This document shows positions 1-11,712 of a stretch of DNA of 64,000 nt, in pieces. The notes under the pieces were generated by a model. That model was not told the DNA's origin. It made no database searches and saw only the letters and a list, made by a program, of their open reading frames with translations. A program made the position numbers and the translations under genes. Origin of the DNA: Hofstenia miamia (taxonomy: Eukaryota > Xenacoelomorpha > Acoela); the NCBI GenBank assembly GCA_004352715.1, contig SCFE01000013.1:1428851-1492850 (forward strand). Direction: 5' to 3'. Positions within the stretch are counted from its first letter, which is position 1. Each line of letters begins with the position of its first letter.

Positions 1-3000
1 TATATATATATATATATATACAGGAATGCTCAAGAATAATATCTATGTATTTTAATCTGAAGATTTCGAATTTGTAAAAAACCATTATTATGCTCTTTCC
101 TAAAGTAAATTTATTCAAATGGGCACCATAAAACGCCACTTGGAATTGGAATTGTTTTGTAGTCGAGTTAATGAGATACTCTGTAAGCCTAAATTGTAGG
201 ACTTCAATAGAAATCTAATTAAATATTTATGTCTAGTATTACTATATTTCCCTACAATGCTTCTAATAAACTATTTGAACCTATGAAATATTCTGCCCTT
301 TAATTATTTTCAATTCTTACATAATTGAATATCTGATAAGATGAGATTTCCAACAAATACCATGCGCATGTTTTTATTATACATTTAGTCTAGTTTTAAG
401 AAACATAAGAACTTGTGAAAGCTAAGATTAATCTTATTCAAATATTGAAATAGTTTCTACTGAACATCTTAATTCTTGGAAATGCATCTTCAGTTCTTCT
501 ACTGAAAGTTACTCAATAGATATTCTTAGATTCATATGATGATATATTACTGCAAACATTGTAATGATTTACTTAGATTTTATTTAGAATTAAATTTTGC
601 TTAAATTCTGCTGAATTTTAATTTCCGATGCTTAGGAAATGCACTTCTAATGAAGTTTAATTCAACGCCTTCTTTTTAAGCACCATGATAATTTGACGTG
701 CATGAGTACATTTGGACAAATTTACATTGTACTTATTGGAGTCAAAATGCATCATTACCTTAAATGGTAGTTTTCAAAGATAGAGGTTTTACTATGCTAT
801 ATGCTAACATATGGAGAGCAACACAAAAGTCACCATAAAAACAAAGAAGTAATTGGCAAAGGGCTACATTTTAATTGGTGATATTTAGAAATAAAATCTG
901 TCGCATTTCTACTCATACACGAATAAGCTAACCTGTTTATGTAAATTTCAAAATTATACATTGTTAACATAGTTTATTGATGTTATTGCAATATTGTTTC
1001 TATTAACAGTTTTTAAAAATTAATGGTTTCTCATTGAAAAGTCATTCATGCTTTTTCTCAATTTCATTTTGTTTTTCTAAACTTCAACTAGTCCATTTAC
1101 GCTTGGTCTGACACGAAACAATTATTGCGGTATCTCTCATTGGGTATGACATGCCCCAATCAAAGAAACTGCCAATAAAGTACTAGTGTTCACAACTAAA
1201 CCCGATACTGTAAATGTTTCCTGGAAGCAACAATAAATTTGGTGGTTTCCTTATAAATAAATTATATTTTTTCCTGAATGATATTTACACACATACATTC
1301 ATTCTTCTCTGAATTGATTTCTAGAACATTTTGATTTGTATTAGACTGATTGTCTAATGCTTGATTTGACTGTTCACAAAGCTGCTATACAAAGTTTATT
1401 CAATTGAAAATTTCTAAATGTTTCATCCTTATAGTAATATTTTCTAGCAGATCAGGATCCAGAATTGCATTGTAATACTTTGACTGCCATACTGTGATAA
1501 AATTCGAATAATTTAAGTCTGGAAATATGTGAATATCATCATTCTTATCAACTTCTTCAAATATTGTTTGAGTAACCAACACTTTTAACATCAAACTACA
1601 CAATCTTTTTTGTCACTATATGCTTAAGCAATTAATTATATTGTAGTTTTACCTTACGTATTGTAAGAAACTAATCTATAAAAGATTGATTAATACATAA
1701 GATGAAAACTCTACTAAAGATCTTTGTGGGTTATCACATAACCCAACGTTTTCTAGAAGACAATTGATGTGTAATTATTTTGCAAAATGAAACTAGAGTA
1801 CGAAAACATATTTAAGTGACTGCTTATTAAAAATAGTAAAAAGTTACAAGATTGTTTAGTACTAACGTGAATATTATTTGAGCAATAGCACATTCAATGT
1901 ATATGGGGTATGAAATGCCCCAAAACCGACGAACCGTTAAATAGTAAAATTTTATATATTAATATATATATATATATATGTATTCTTTGGTATATATTAA
2001 GAATATATTATAAATATTAGGCTGCTACATATTAATTTAATGAAATTTTTGAGAAACACGTAATGAATAACATGTCAAAAGACGTCAAGTGACGTCAGAA
2101 TTCAGTTTGAAAATATCAATATTACGTCAACAATAATGGCATGCTTTCGGCATACTTGGCATTATAAACTTCCTAAAATATATTAGCAACAGCACGTTTT
2201 TAATTGAAAGAAATCAATTTGACTGAAGTTGAGATAAATGATTTCTTTGTAAATCATAAATGTCTATTTCACATTGAGTAAATATCTATGCTACCACGAA
2301 TGGCTGTAATTAAGTAAAAATACACTAATTACACATTTTGAAAGAGTATATGCTTGCTGAATTGTGCATGTCTCTAACAGAAACTGAGGTTGATGAAGTA
2401 TGCTTTTTTGCCGCTGAACTAGCTTGATTTTTATGGACATACTTTCTTTTGAGAATATCAAAGAAAAATAGCTTAGAAATTGGGCATTTCACATAATATA
2501 TATATTAATTTTACATGAAATGACGTTCTACAGTTAAAAAATTGCTCAGTAGTTGTTCATCAAAAATAACCATGAAGGTTAAACTTTTTCTGTAGGCTTT
2601 TAATATCGCATTGGTATTTTTGTGTTGTGAAAATTACTGACATTATAATAAATTTGCATATTATTGCTAGCAAAGCGTTTTGGTTACGGTTTGTGTTAGG
2701 ACTAATGCTAAGGAGCGGATTGGATTAAGTTAGGGTTATGGCTAAGCTTTGGGTAAGTGTTAAAGGAAGGATTGGGTTTGTAATAATTATATTGATAACT
2801 TAGCATATTTTTGCAATTTTTTGAGGGGAAGGGCGTTGAGATAACGCAAAAGTACCATCGCATTTGCTGAAATAGGGTGAAATAAATCAAAATTTCATTC
2901 TGTTTGCAACAGATGATTTTTTAAAGGAATTGAAATATGAACTGATCAATATTTAGAAGTCTTCTCCATGCAGTAAAATAATATTTTTTAACATTAATTT

Positions 3001-3059
3001 TAGTTGAAACTAAATCTTTTCAACCATAGAAACAATTTCGTTTATATGTTGGGGAAAAA
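1..3059. other. AT-rich non-coding stretch
   Basis: I see no supportable gene here. The sequence is AT-rich with stops in all frames. It contains (TA)n at 1-20 and about 1962-1979. The short open frames (for example 1400-1603 and 2708-2890 on the - strand) have low-complexity translations with no family resemblance. It may be upstream or intronic sequence of the Ly6 gene that becomes visible at 7923. Confidence 0.6.
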
Positions 3060-3310
3060 ACAACTTTTCATCAAGGGTAAACTCAAGCCCTTGACAATAG
3101 GCATTCTTACAACGTTATCAATTTTCGTGTTCAAATATGAAAATTAGAATGGCCCACACTATCAAATGCTTTCGTCACGTCCAGAATTAATATCCTAATT
3201 TATTGGTTTGATTTTGGATGCATCATTAAATTTTTAAATAAATTCACAGCATTTGAACAACTCGAACCTTCTGTTTGAAAACCAGCTGAAAACAAGGTAT
3301 GCTTTTTTTT
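3060..3310 (-). pseudogene. Fossil LINE reverse transcriptase fragment
   Basis: Reading the - strand from about 3300 to 3130 gives a degenerate reverse transcriptase. First comes a 'SAGFQTEGSSCSNAVNLF' stretch, which corresponds to the 'QxGFRxGxSTxxA' region before motif A. After one internal stop comes 'RILILDVTKAFDSVGHSNF', a good motif A whose catalytic Asp lies in LDVTKAFDS. The order and spacing fit jockey/CR1-type non-LTR retrotransposons. Stops interrupt the frame on both sides and motif C (YADD or FADD) was not found downstream, so this is a dead fragment. The exact ends are uncertain. Confidence 0.7.
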
Positions 3311-6300
3311 TAAAAGTTATAAATCTGATAAAAAATATTATTTCAATGAGAAGCGTGATATTGGCAACTGTCTGGGAAGCATCTATAATCTAAAGAATAA
3401 CAGTTTGACAAATAGAGTCTGATAGAAATGTTGAATTTTCTTTAAGAAGCACATCATTTTATATTCTTTGTATTTCAACTTTCATTAACCCTACTTCCAA
3501 TAACGATTTCTCAAATTCTGTGATGACTTCAACAAAAAATTTGTAAACGCTTGTAACTAAAAAACTAAAGAAGAAATTTTAAATCTAAAAACACCACAAG
3601 ATAGAGAATTGCCTCCTCTTTCTTCTTCAATGCACGAACGGGCCCTACCCCTTAAATGTGTCCATGTAAAACTTTTTAATATTTCTTAACAAGTTTGGAC
3701 AAAATTATTCAAAATGCGTAAAAGTAGCACCAGTGGAAATAGGGCTAAGTGAATCCACATATGAAACACACCTTAGAAGTATTTGTTCAAAACCTGACTG
3801 AGCCATATTCAGTCTACATCGATTTAGCAAAGTGCATAAATGGAAACTACATAAATTAAATCAAAACACATTTATTCATTTTTGTTAATTGAAAAATGTT
3901 TTAATGAAAATGGTCAAAGTTAACAAGATAATTGTTAATTTCATTGCGGAAACTTCAAAGGTCTTACTTTTTGAAGGTTGTCCTTAATAGCGCAAGGTAT
4001 CACTTACTTATTAATAAGCACATCGTTAAGGAAGTCAAAACACATTTCTATGTTTGCTTAAAATACAAAACTATAGAATCCAGTGAAAATGAATTTTATC
4101 ATTCACAAACATTATGTATGCATTTGCAATATTTTGATATCTTACAAGCATTTAGAAAAAATTCCACACCCACTTCCCAATTTACTGCATGCTTTGTGCG
4201 AAAAACAAATTTTCAAATTTAATATGCTAAAATATATTTATTTTAATATTATTTAATTAGCCATATTGGTTAGCATATGAATTAGAAAAAATATTCTATT
4301 CCTGCAGAGAATCATTCAAAAACACACATGGTTTAAGCAGCCAAGCTTAGAAATGTTTTAAGATTGCTTAGATGAGATCTTCAGCGTTTTATGTAACGTA
4401 GATAGAGGTCGAATAGATTGATTTGGGAAGAAAGGTTAAATTGACCACATTCGCTACAAAAGTTAGAATGTCGTGATTTAGTTTACACGTTGATGGTAAG
4501 CGGAATAATCTTTTCGCATGATCTTAACCCAGTGGCGTAGCAATAAAGGGTGGAGGGATGTTCACCCATGTACCCAAACTGCGTTAAGTAAATATGGAGT
4601 AAGTTGCTGGAATCTTTCAGACAGGCTAGATAATGTAAACCTTTAGCAAAACTGTGACAGATTTTCAGCAAGTTTGTCGCAATTATTTCTGGTAGCAGTT
4701 TTTAGTCTCTAAGCCCCATTCATAATCGATTTCTAGATCTTATGCCCCTCTTATCATGCATAATCTAGGATTAAACAGATATATTTCAGAAATATTGTAT
4801 GTAACTCATTTTTATACTTACAGATATACACAATGCAAATAGTCTATTCGACGGCTTTGTGACAACTCAGTAATGTGAGATTTCCAGGAGTGATCATGAG
4901 GTATGGTGAAGCCACATATTTTTATGAAACTGAATTTGCTAAGGCAGTGACGTCTTTTTAAATTTTTGTACACGAAAATGTTTTTTTTGAAGAAATGATA
5001 AAATTTAAGCGATCCTTTTAAGGGATTACACTATTTATAAAGGATTAAGAACTATGTATTGTAAAGCATTCAAACTAGAATTTGAATCTCACAAACTTGA
5101 AGTTTTCTTCTATAATCTATTACGTCGATTTTGTGTAAAGAACAATATGATGTGAAATGTTGTTAAATGTGCTAGTTCAAAAAATAATTAAGAAACACTG
5201 ATAATGAAGAAGACCTTTCGGTTTTAATAGATAATGGAAAAAATTGTAACCCGAAAAAGCCACTTTTATTAATTCTGACAGTGTATGTGTGAAATTGCAC
5301 TGATTCATGTAGTGAAGCGAATTAATTTCTCTTAAATTTGTACGCAAAATCACCAAATGCTAAATGGGTTGGGCATGGTAGGTGTTTAGATGGCTAGGAC
5401 TTGTATGAGTAAACTATTTCCTGTAAAAATTCACAATTTTTAAAAGATGCTTTAAAGGATTTCGTTTAAAAGGACTAGCATTAAAAGCAACGAAAATTTA
5501 CAGGATCTTTTAAATATTTCCTTAAAGTAAAATAGTAATGGATATCGCTGTGTTAAGGTAGTCGGATAGGGTAGATGGCATTCTTATGATAACCACCATT
5601 TGCACAAATTTTTGGAATTTTATTTCCATCTTGTTCAATAATGTCCATGTATTTATGGAATCACAATTCAGTATGAATGAGACACATATTTAAAAATCGT
5701 GTTACAATCAACAGCAGGAAAAAATGCTAACGGAAGAGGACCATACAGCGATCTTTGTTGAATTCCCCTGGAGTTATCATACTATTTGCAATGTGAACCA
5801 CAGACTCGAATACAAAAAAATCTCCTGGAATTATAATGATAGAGGAGCAAGCTTATCAATCAATAAGCCATTGCGGGATTTTTTCGAATGTACTTCTAAA
5901 TATTGGTAAGGTATAATCATTCCCTCTGCTTTTTCGTCATTGCCTTTTTTAACTTTTCCAGTGAGAGTAGTTATAGTTAAGAATAGGTTCTCAAAATGCG
6001 AATACCCAAACTAATTAACTTAAAACTTTTAGTTTCGTATTTTTTTTTAAAGAAAAGCCAAATATATGACATACGATTTAAATATTGTGATTTTCCACTT
6101 ATTCGTTATGAATATTGTATTTTTGATATCGCTTTAATTCTTTAATGAATGTTCTTCATTACTTAATTCGTTGTCCAATTAAAATGTATTGTCAATAATT
6201 ATTCCTAGATATTCTAGGAGCGCCGAGTGCTCTCATATGCAATTTGGACACATACAGAATTATTGCTATGCAATACAATTTTTCATTATTTACAGTAATA

Positions 6301-6429
6301 TGCTACATCCACTTTAGTCTACATGTATATATGAGACAACTATAAGATAACTTTCAATTCTTAAGGCCAAATGCATAAAAGGAGTCTTCTATAGTCAGTC
6401 CGAAAGAATGTCTCTCAGTACCATTCGAT
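3311..6429. other. Non-coding stretch with a possible hAT terminus
   Basis: No gene is recognisable. A CAGTGGCGTAGCA sequence at 4530 resembles the terminus of many hAT-type MITEs, but I found no matching inverted end or target-site duplication nearby. The open frames at 3932-4222 and 5724-5909 have no recognisable motifs. Confidence 0.5.
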
Positions 6430-6543
6430 TTAGACTTTTTGCAGAAAATCTAAAAGGCTGCATGTATAATGTGTCTTCATCAACGCAAATCTATTGAGAC
6501 GATCCTGCACCAGGGTGCTACGCAGATAAGTTTTCAACATCCG
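6430..6543 (-). pseudogene. hAT-like dimerisation-domain fragment
   Basis: The - strand translation contains 'LRSTLVQDRLNRFALMKTHY'. This resembles the C-terminal dimerisation region of hAT and related ZMYM-like transposases, which typically has a run like 'STMxQERLxxLALLxIH'. It is only about 35 codons long and ends in a stop just below 6433. It shares an open frame with LINE-derived sequence directly upstream, apparently by chance insertion of one fossil next to another. The call rests on motif resemblance only. Confidence 0.4.
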
Positions 6544-6900
6544 AAGAAACAACACAACTTCTCTTGAATTCGTATGATATAATTGATTATAATCATTTGA
6601 ATCAGCATATTGAATGGATTTGATATTAAGTACATTATAAATATTGTTGATATACAAATTGGATAATGAAGGTTATAGTATAGATCTTTGAAGAATTTCA
6701 TTCATTATAACAATTTTATTTGAAATATAGTAGCTTAGATTTACTTATTGTTGACGATTAGCTATTGAAGATATTAACAGTTTTATTGCGAATTCCCCAA
6801 TATTAGTGATATTCTGTAATTTCTTGCTAAATATATGAATTAAATGCTTTTGATATATCTAAAGATTTTCACCTTTATCTCTTTTGTAGTCAATTTTACT
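6544..6900 (-). pseudogene. Fossil LINE reverse transcriptase fragment
   Basis: The - strand translation from about 6880 shows 'LxDISKAFNSYI' (motif A region). After several stops comes 'LQRSIL-stop-PSLSNLYINNI', which matches the usual 'xQGSILGPLLFNIYINDI' of motif B, and then 'IQYADSNDYN' at about 6598-6620, the motif C region. In motif C the canonical YADD reads YADS, and the frame has several stops, so the copy is inactive. The layout is that of an APE-type (jockey/CR1/RTE-like) LINE. Confidence 0.65.
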
Positions 6901-7221
6901 GAAATTTCTATCAGATTTTTCTGCAAAAACTTGACCCAATCCCGACCCAGTCCATACGCATCTTTGCTCCGTGTACACAAGTTTTTGACTGCTGCCTTTA
7001 TAAAAAAGTTTTCATAATATTTCTTTTAAAATGTGTTCTAAAGATATTCTTTGAAAATGTTTTACTTTTTGTTCCAACAAATACGCAAATTCGTTCTTCG
7101 AATGAATTTAACTAAGATCTATAGAACAAAACAGTATGCAGTTTGCCCTTGTACAACAAGTAGTAGAATAAATTCGCATTGATGTGAAATCAAAAGAAAT
7201 ATTAATATACTGTATATATAT

Positions 7222-7278
<57 letters not shown>

Positions 7279-7922
7279 TAGAACCACGACGACCCACTCT
7301 AAAAAGTATTGGAACCTATTGGATTGATTTAGATTGTGCAGCATTTTCATGAAAATTGCAAACTGTAGCTAGAATATGTCATAGGCTCTTGATCAGTCTT
7401 TCTGTAATTAATGTTTGAACTGAAATGTTCACTGTGAATGAGATTGGGGAATGACATCAAAAGATTCTTCAACATAACTAAGGGAAGTTGTTAAAAAAAG
7501 ATACTCTAAAATAGCGTTAACTATTGCGTGAATTAATGCCTTAACTAAAGAAGAATTAAGCACTCATTGCCTTCTGAGTATACCACTGAGTGAAATACCC
7601 CACTAACTATTTCCAAAGTGTGTTGGATGATTGTATTTGGGAAAACAAGCAACTAATTTGCCTCTAGTTAAAGCTTTATATCACACAATTTTATAGTATC
7701 CTTTTTTGACCATAATTGCTCAGCAATGTATTCTCGCGGTTTGTAAAACAGGCTTTGCAGAGCAATTCCCTACTTTGTGCTATGCTTACAGTTTTGGAGG
7801 TTACTTCTATAAATTTCTTAAATGTCGTAGTGGAACAATCATTGTTAAGAAAAGTTATTACAGTTTTTGATCCGATTGTATTCGGCATTACAATAATTTG
7901 TTTATATTTGTTACTTGCTTAG
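6901..7922. other. Non-coding stretch with (TA)n microsatellite
   Basis: A (TA)n tract runs from about 7229 to 7274. No gene is seen. The end of this stretch (about 7895-7922) is a T-rich tract ending in TTGCTTAG, the acceptor of the first visible Ly6 exon. Confidence 0.6.
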
Positions 7923-8095
7923 AATCGCAGAAAACTAATGGGATCCTGTGTTGGGAATGTTCACCAGCATTGTTTCCCAATCATACTGGCGAAATGGAAA
8001 AGTGGAAAATTTGTTCTCAAACCCCAGATCAAACAACTCTTTATCAGAATGAAGCTACAAGATGTAATGATGCCAAAAGAGAAAATACTTGTGTG
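7923..8095 (+). CDS. Ly6/uPAR three-finger protein, first visible exon (fingers I-II)
   Basis: The exon starts after a pyrimidine-rich acceptor ending in TTGCTTAG and stops at a strong GTAAGT donor at 8096. The entry phase is 1 (the first two bases complete a codon) and the exit phase is 0. The peptide has the N-terminal hallmark 'ILCWEC' (LxCxxC), then KIC, TRC and NTCV, giving five cysteines. It also has a possible N-glycosylation site (NHT). This matches the first half of a Ly6/uPAR domain, an extracellular disulfide-rich fold usually held at the membrane by GPI. Phase-1 entry is usual for an exon following a signal-peptide exon; I could not identify that exon, which may be upstream of the window. 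Joined to 15080-15363 the frame stays open. Confidence 0.8.
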
Positions 8096-8708
8096 GTAAG
8101 TAAAGATTAAAGATCAACTGAAATATTTGGAACACTACACAGACATGCAAACAAAAACTCGTATGCAATATAAGTTCTTACATATAATAGATATATTATT
8201 TAAGTAAATGGTATGGACAATATTTTAAAAAGGAAACTTCAGAAATTCAAAATAACTGTGTGCGCTTTGTTATTGACTTGAAAAGGATAATCCATATCAG
8301 TCCTGCAATCATTCAACTTCATTTGTTAAAGATTTCCTAAAATAAAAATTATGTATGTTATTCTTCAGAGTAGTAAGCAATCATGGTCCTAATTATTTTA
8401 ATGATTTATTTGTGTTTAAAAATTTAAGTAAAATAACTTTTGCCCAAATGTGTGTAAAAAATTATAAATCATAAATAATTTGAATAAAAAAATTGATTTA
8501 AATTGTTGGTTTATACATGTATATTCAAAGATCTTAGCGGAAATACCACAAATGCGAGAATATTATCAAGTTTTAGAAGATTACTGAAAACAGAATTTTT
8601 TGAGTTGCAATTAGCGGAATTCAATATTTAGCAAACTAATATGTTTGTTATTTTACTTTTTTCTTAAGTCAATTTAATTACTGTGCATTTGTTTTTCGAA
8701 ATTTCACA

Positions 8709-8960
8709 TTGCAAAAACGTTCATCACTAGCAAAAATGTTCAATTGGGCAATTAGATCACTAAATTATATTGAAAAACATGAATCCATAGCGCAATTAAG
8801 ATCATCATTTGATATTTTGGCCCCGAGTTACTTTATTCAGTATCAATCTTTATGTATGATTCACAAATTTATTCACGAATTAAGTTCATTAAATTTTCTT
8901 AATAATTACATAAAAATCAATAAAAGAAGTAAAACACTTTTAGAATTTGTTTCACAAATA
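8709..8960 (+). pseudogene. LINE ORF2 C-terminal fragment
   Basis: The + strand frame reads like the region downstream of the reverse transcriptase in CR1/jockey-type ORF2. It contains 'KMFNWAIRSLNY', then 'ILAPSYFIQYQSLCMIHKF' and 'HELSSLNFLNNYIK'. This parallels the familiar 'QxxAIRxI....LxILPVxxxIxFxxLxxxYKxxHxLxP' pattern. The frame runs into TTA-repeat sequence at about 8975. No reverse transcriptase remains upstream, so it is a 5'-truncated fossil. Its 3' part (from 8850) is repeated exactly at 9325-9512 across single Ns. Confidence 0.65.
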
Positions 8961-9037
8961 TCAGAGCTATACTATTGTTATTATTTATTATTGCTTCTCA
9001 CAACTTCATACTTGTATCCCTCTCAGCTCGGGAAACT
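8850..9037. repeat. Duplicated segment X, copy 1 (likely assembly artefact)
   Basis: 188 bases read identically again at 9325-9512 (offset 475). This copy ends exactly at the single N at 9038, and the second copy starts exactly after the single N at 9324. Confidence 0.8.
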
Positions 9038-9038
9038 N

Positions 9039-9323
9039 CTGCTCAAGCTCCAATGTGCCATTCGTCCCACCTTGTCATGCCTGAACTTATAATCATTCTG
9101 TGCGAACTTCTCACACCCTGCTATCAGATGATCTACTGTCTCACACTCTTTCTTACATAGCCTACACTTATAACTTAGTTCCATTCTTCTGTCTATATGC
9201 TTCTTCACCCAGTTTGTTCTTATTGCTTCCTCTTTTGCTGCCATTATCAGGGCTTCTGTTTGCCGTGTACAGCCTATCTACATCTCCATTTAAGTTGAAT
9301 GCTCTCTCTGCTGCTAGTATCTT
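9039..9323. repeat. Duplicated segment Y, copy 1 (likely assembly artefact)
   Basis: 285 bases lying between single Ns at 9038 and 9324 are repeated at 9969-10253 (offset 930), where they sit in their natural context inside the RLE LINE. The isolated copy looks like a redundant contig inserted by the assembler. Confidence 0.8.
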
Positions 9324-9470
9324 NTTATGTATGATTCACAAATTTATTCACGAATTAAGTTCATTAAATTTTCTTAATAATTACATAAAAATCAATAAAA
9401 GAAGTAAAACACTTTTAGAATTTGTTTCACAAATATCAGAGCTATACTATTGTTATTATTTATTATTGCT

Positions 9471-11580
9471 TCTCACAACTTCATACTTGTATCCCTCTCA
9501 GCTCGGGAAACTCACCAGTTCCCAAGGAGTCTGAGAGCTTTCCTCAGAACTCTAGCTGTTCCTATCAACGCTGCCTTCTGTGCTACGGCCCCTCGCCACT
9601 TTGGTACTCTCAACTCTTACAAGTATCTCTTATGCTTCTTACACACTGCTCCTAGAGCTCCTACAACTACCGGGACTACTTTAACCTTCCTTAACTTCCA
9701 CAGCCTTTCCATTTCCTCTGCCAACTCCATGTACTTGTCTATCTTCTCTTCCTCCTTGCTTTCTACGTTTCTGCCCTTTGGTACTGCTATGTCTATCACT
9801 GTTCCCAATCTTTTCTCTTTGTCTACCACTACTATGTCTGTCCTCCGTGCTTCTATCACCTTGCTTGTCTGTATGTTGAAGTCGTACAGTATCTTAACTT
9901 TCTCATTTTCAATGATACCCTGTGGCTTGTGCTCATACCACTTGTCTCCTGCTTCTAACTCATGCTGCCTGCTCAAGCTCCAATGTGCCATTCGTCCCAC
10001 CTTGTCATGCCTGAACTTATAATCATTCTGTGCGAACTTCTCACACCCTGCTATCAGATGATCTACTGTCTCACACTCTTTCTTACATAGCCTACACTTA
10101 TAACTTAGTTCCATTCTTCTGTCTATATGCTTCTTCACCCAGTTTGTTCTTATTGCTTCCTCTTTTGCTGCCATTATCAGGGCTTCTGTTTGCCGTGTAC
10201 AGCCTATCTACATCTCCATTTAAGTTGAATGCTCTCTCTGCTGCTAGTATCTTCCTTGTCTCCATGGCTAACTCCCTCAGTTCACTCTTATTCCACCTAA
10301 GTATTCCTGCTGAATATCTCAACACTGGTATCGCCCATGCACTAATTGCTTTTATGCTATTGTGCCCATTTAATGCTTACTTCTGTAGTATCTTCCTTAC
10401 TCTCCCCATGATCTGTTCTGTCCCTCTCTATCACTCCTAATTACTTGTACTTCTCTTTGACTTCCTCAATCATATCTCCACTGTTCGTCCTCGTACTCAA
10501 GCCATCTCCATCTATACACTTGCCTCTAGTCATTGTCACTGTCGCACATTTCCCTAATCCAAATTCCAACCCAGAATCTCTGCTTGACTTATCCAATATC
10601 TCCACTTGCCTCTGCAACATCTTCCTTGAACTAGCATACATCTTCAGGTCGGCCATGTACCATAGGTGACTCACTGCTCTACCATTCTTCTCAACCTTAT
10701 ACCATATGCCTGTCTCCTTTAACTTTTCTGTGATAGGGATTAAGCTAACTACAAACAGGAGTGGTGCATGGTGCTAAGCTGTCTCCCTGAAATATGCCCC
10801 GTCTAAACCTCAACATATGCCCGTCTATCTCAGTCTGCAACCTTCACATCTCCTTCTTTAAAAACTCAAATGCCTTCCTGTAGTCTTTCCATGCCATTGC
10901 TAAGTTTTTCTTCCTTCTACAATTCTCCACTACTATCTGGTCTATCAACAACTGATCTTTGCATCCTCTCGTCTTTGTCCTACATCCCTTCTGCTCTTCT
11001 AGTATCAATCTGTTCTTTTCTAAGTAACATTCCAGCTTACTTGAAATTACAGAAGTTAACAATTTCCAAGTTGTTGTCAGACATGTTATTGGCCTGAAGT
11101 TGCTTGCCTCACTGCCTTTGTTTTTTTTCTTCTGCATCAGAAATGTCCTTCCCACTACCATCCACTCTGGACACCCAGTCACCACACACTTCTCCAATGC
11201 TACTGCTAGTCTCTCATGAACACTAGTGAATTTCTTCAGCCAATACCCATGTACCTCATCTCTGCCTGGCGCCTTCCAGTTCTTCATCTGCTTTAGAGCT
11301 TCCTTCAGTTTTGCAGTTGTGATTACTTCTTCTTTTTGTCTGAACTTCTACATCTGCTCACTCTCTATCTCTGGTCCCTCATTTCCCCATACATTCTCCC
11401 AGAACTTTACTGCGTCCTCACCTGCTCTAGCTATAGCCTTTTCTCCTGCATCTAGTTCTTTGTAGAATCTTCCTACTTGGTTCTCAAACTTCATATTGCC
11501 CTTGACCTATATTTTCTCAGTTTCTCAGCTTTTGCAACTAATCTCTGCTTAAGCTCTTCTCTTCCACAGTTTATAGTCTT
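9471..11580 (-). pseudogene. RLE-type LINE (R2/R4-like), 5'-truncated and frameshifted
   Basis: Read from high to low coordinates, the - strand encodes the parts of a non-LTR element with a restriction-like endonuclease. There is a degenerate lead-in (11575-11290). The reverse transcriptase N-half (11287-10844) has 'NWKAPGRDEVHGYWLKKF', 'SNFRPITCL', 'EQKGCR' and motif A 'MAWKDYRKAF'. A second piece (10674-10441) has motif C as YMADL instead of YMDDL. A linker follows (10325-10098, 'LRYSAGILRW'). The C-terminal domain (10174-9617) has a CCHC knuckle 'CRLCKKECETVDHLIAGC' and the endonuclease core 'RTDIVVVD', 'TVIDIAVP' and 'KY'. The family usually has RPD where this has RTD. Frameshifts and the broken motif C make it inactive. 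TTA repeats lie at both ends (about 9450-9470 and 11585-11632). Confidence 0.85.
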
Positions 11581-11584
11581 TCCC

Positions 11585-11596
11585 TTATTATTATTA

Positions 11597-11632
<36 letters not shown>
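11585..11632. repeat. (TTA)n microsatellite
   Basis: An almost perfect TTA tract at the 5' side of the - strand RLE LINE. A shorter TTA-rich tract sits at the LINE's other end. This fits insertion of the element into a TAA/TTA repeat. Confidence 0.85.
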
Positions 11633-11712
11633 TTATTTTGTCATGTGTTAGTTTGTAGATATTGTATACATATAATGCGCAATAAATTTGCTCTGACTCT
11701 TATTATTATATT
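11633..11712 (+). mobile_element. Possible LINE 3' end with TTA tail
   Basis: Sequence with GCAATAAATTTG followed by a short TTATTATTATATTA run looks like the 3' untranslated end and tail of a + strand LINE, possibly the one whose ORF2 end is at 8709-8960, now split by the RLE LINE. This is inference from layout only. Confidence 0.35.

Noticed and set aside
1700-1732. Possible signal-peptide start (MKTLLKIFVG) for the Ly6 gene before a GT
   Set aside because: The hydrophobic stretch is far too short for a signal peptide, and the donor is poor.
4530-4560. CAGTGGCGTAGCA, a hAT-type terminus
   Set aside because: No inverted partner or target-site duplication found, so no element could be delimited.
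9100-10440. Open frames on the + strand across the RLE LINE (Leu/Ser-rich proteins)
   Set aside because: They are antisense shadows of the - strand LINE coding sequence, which alone has family motifs.
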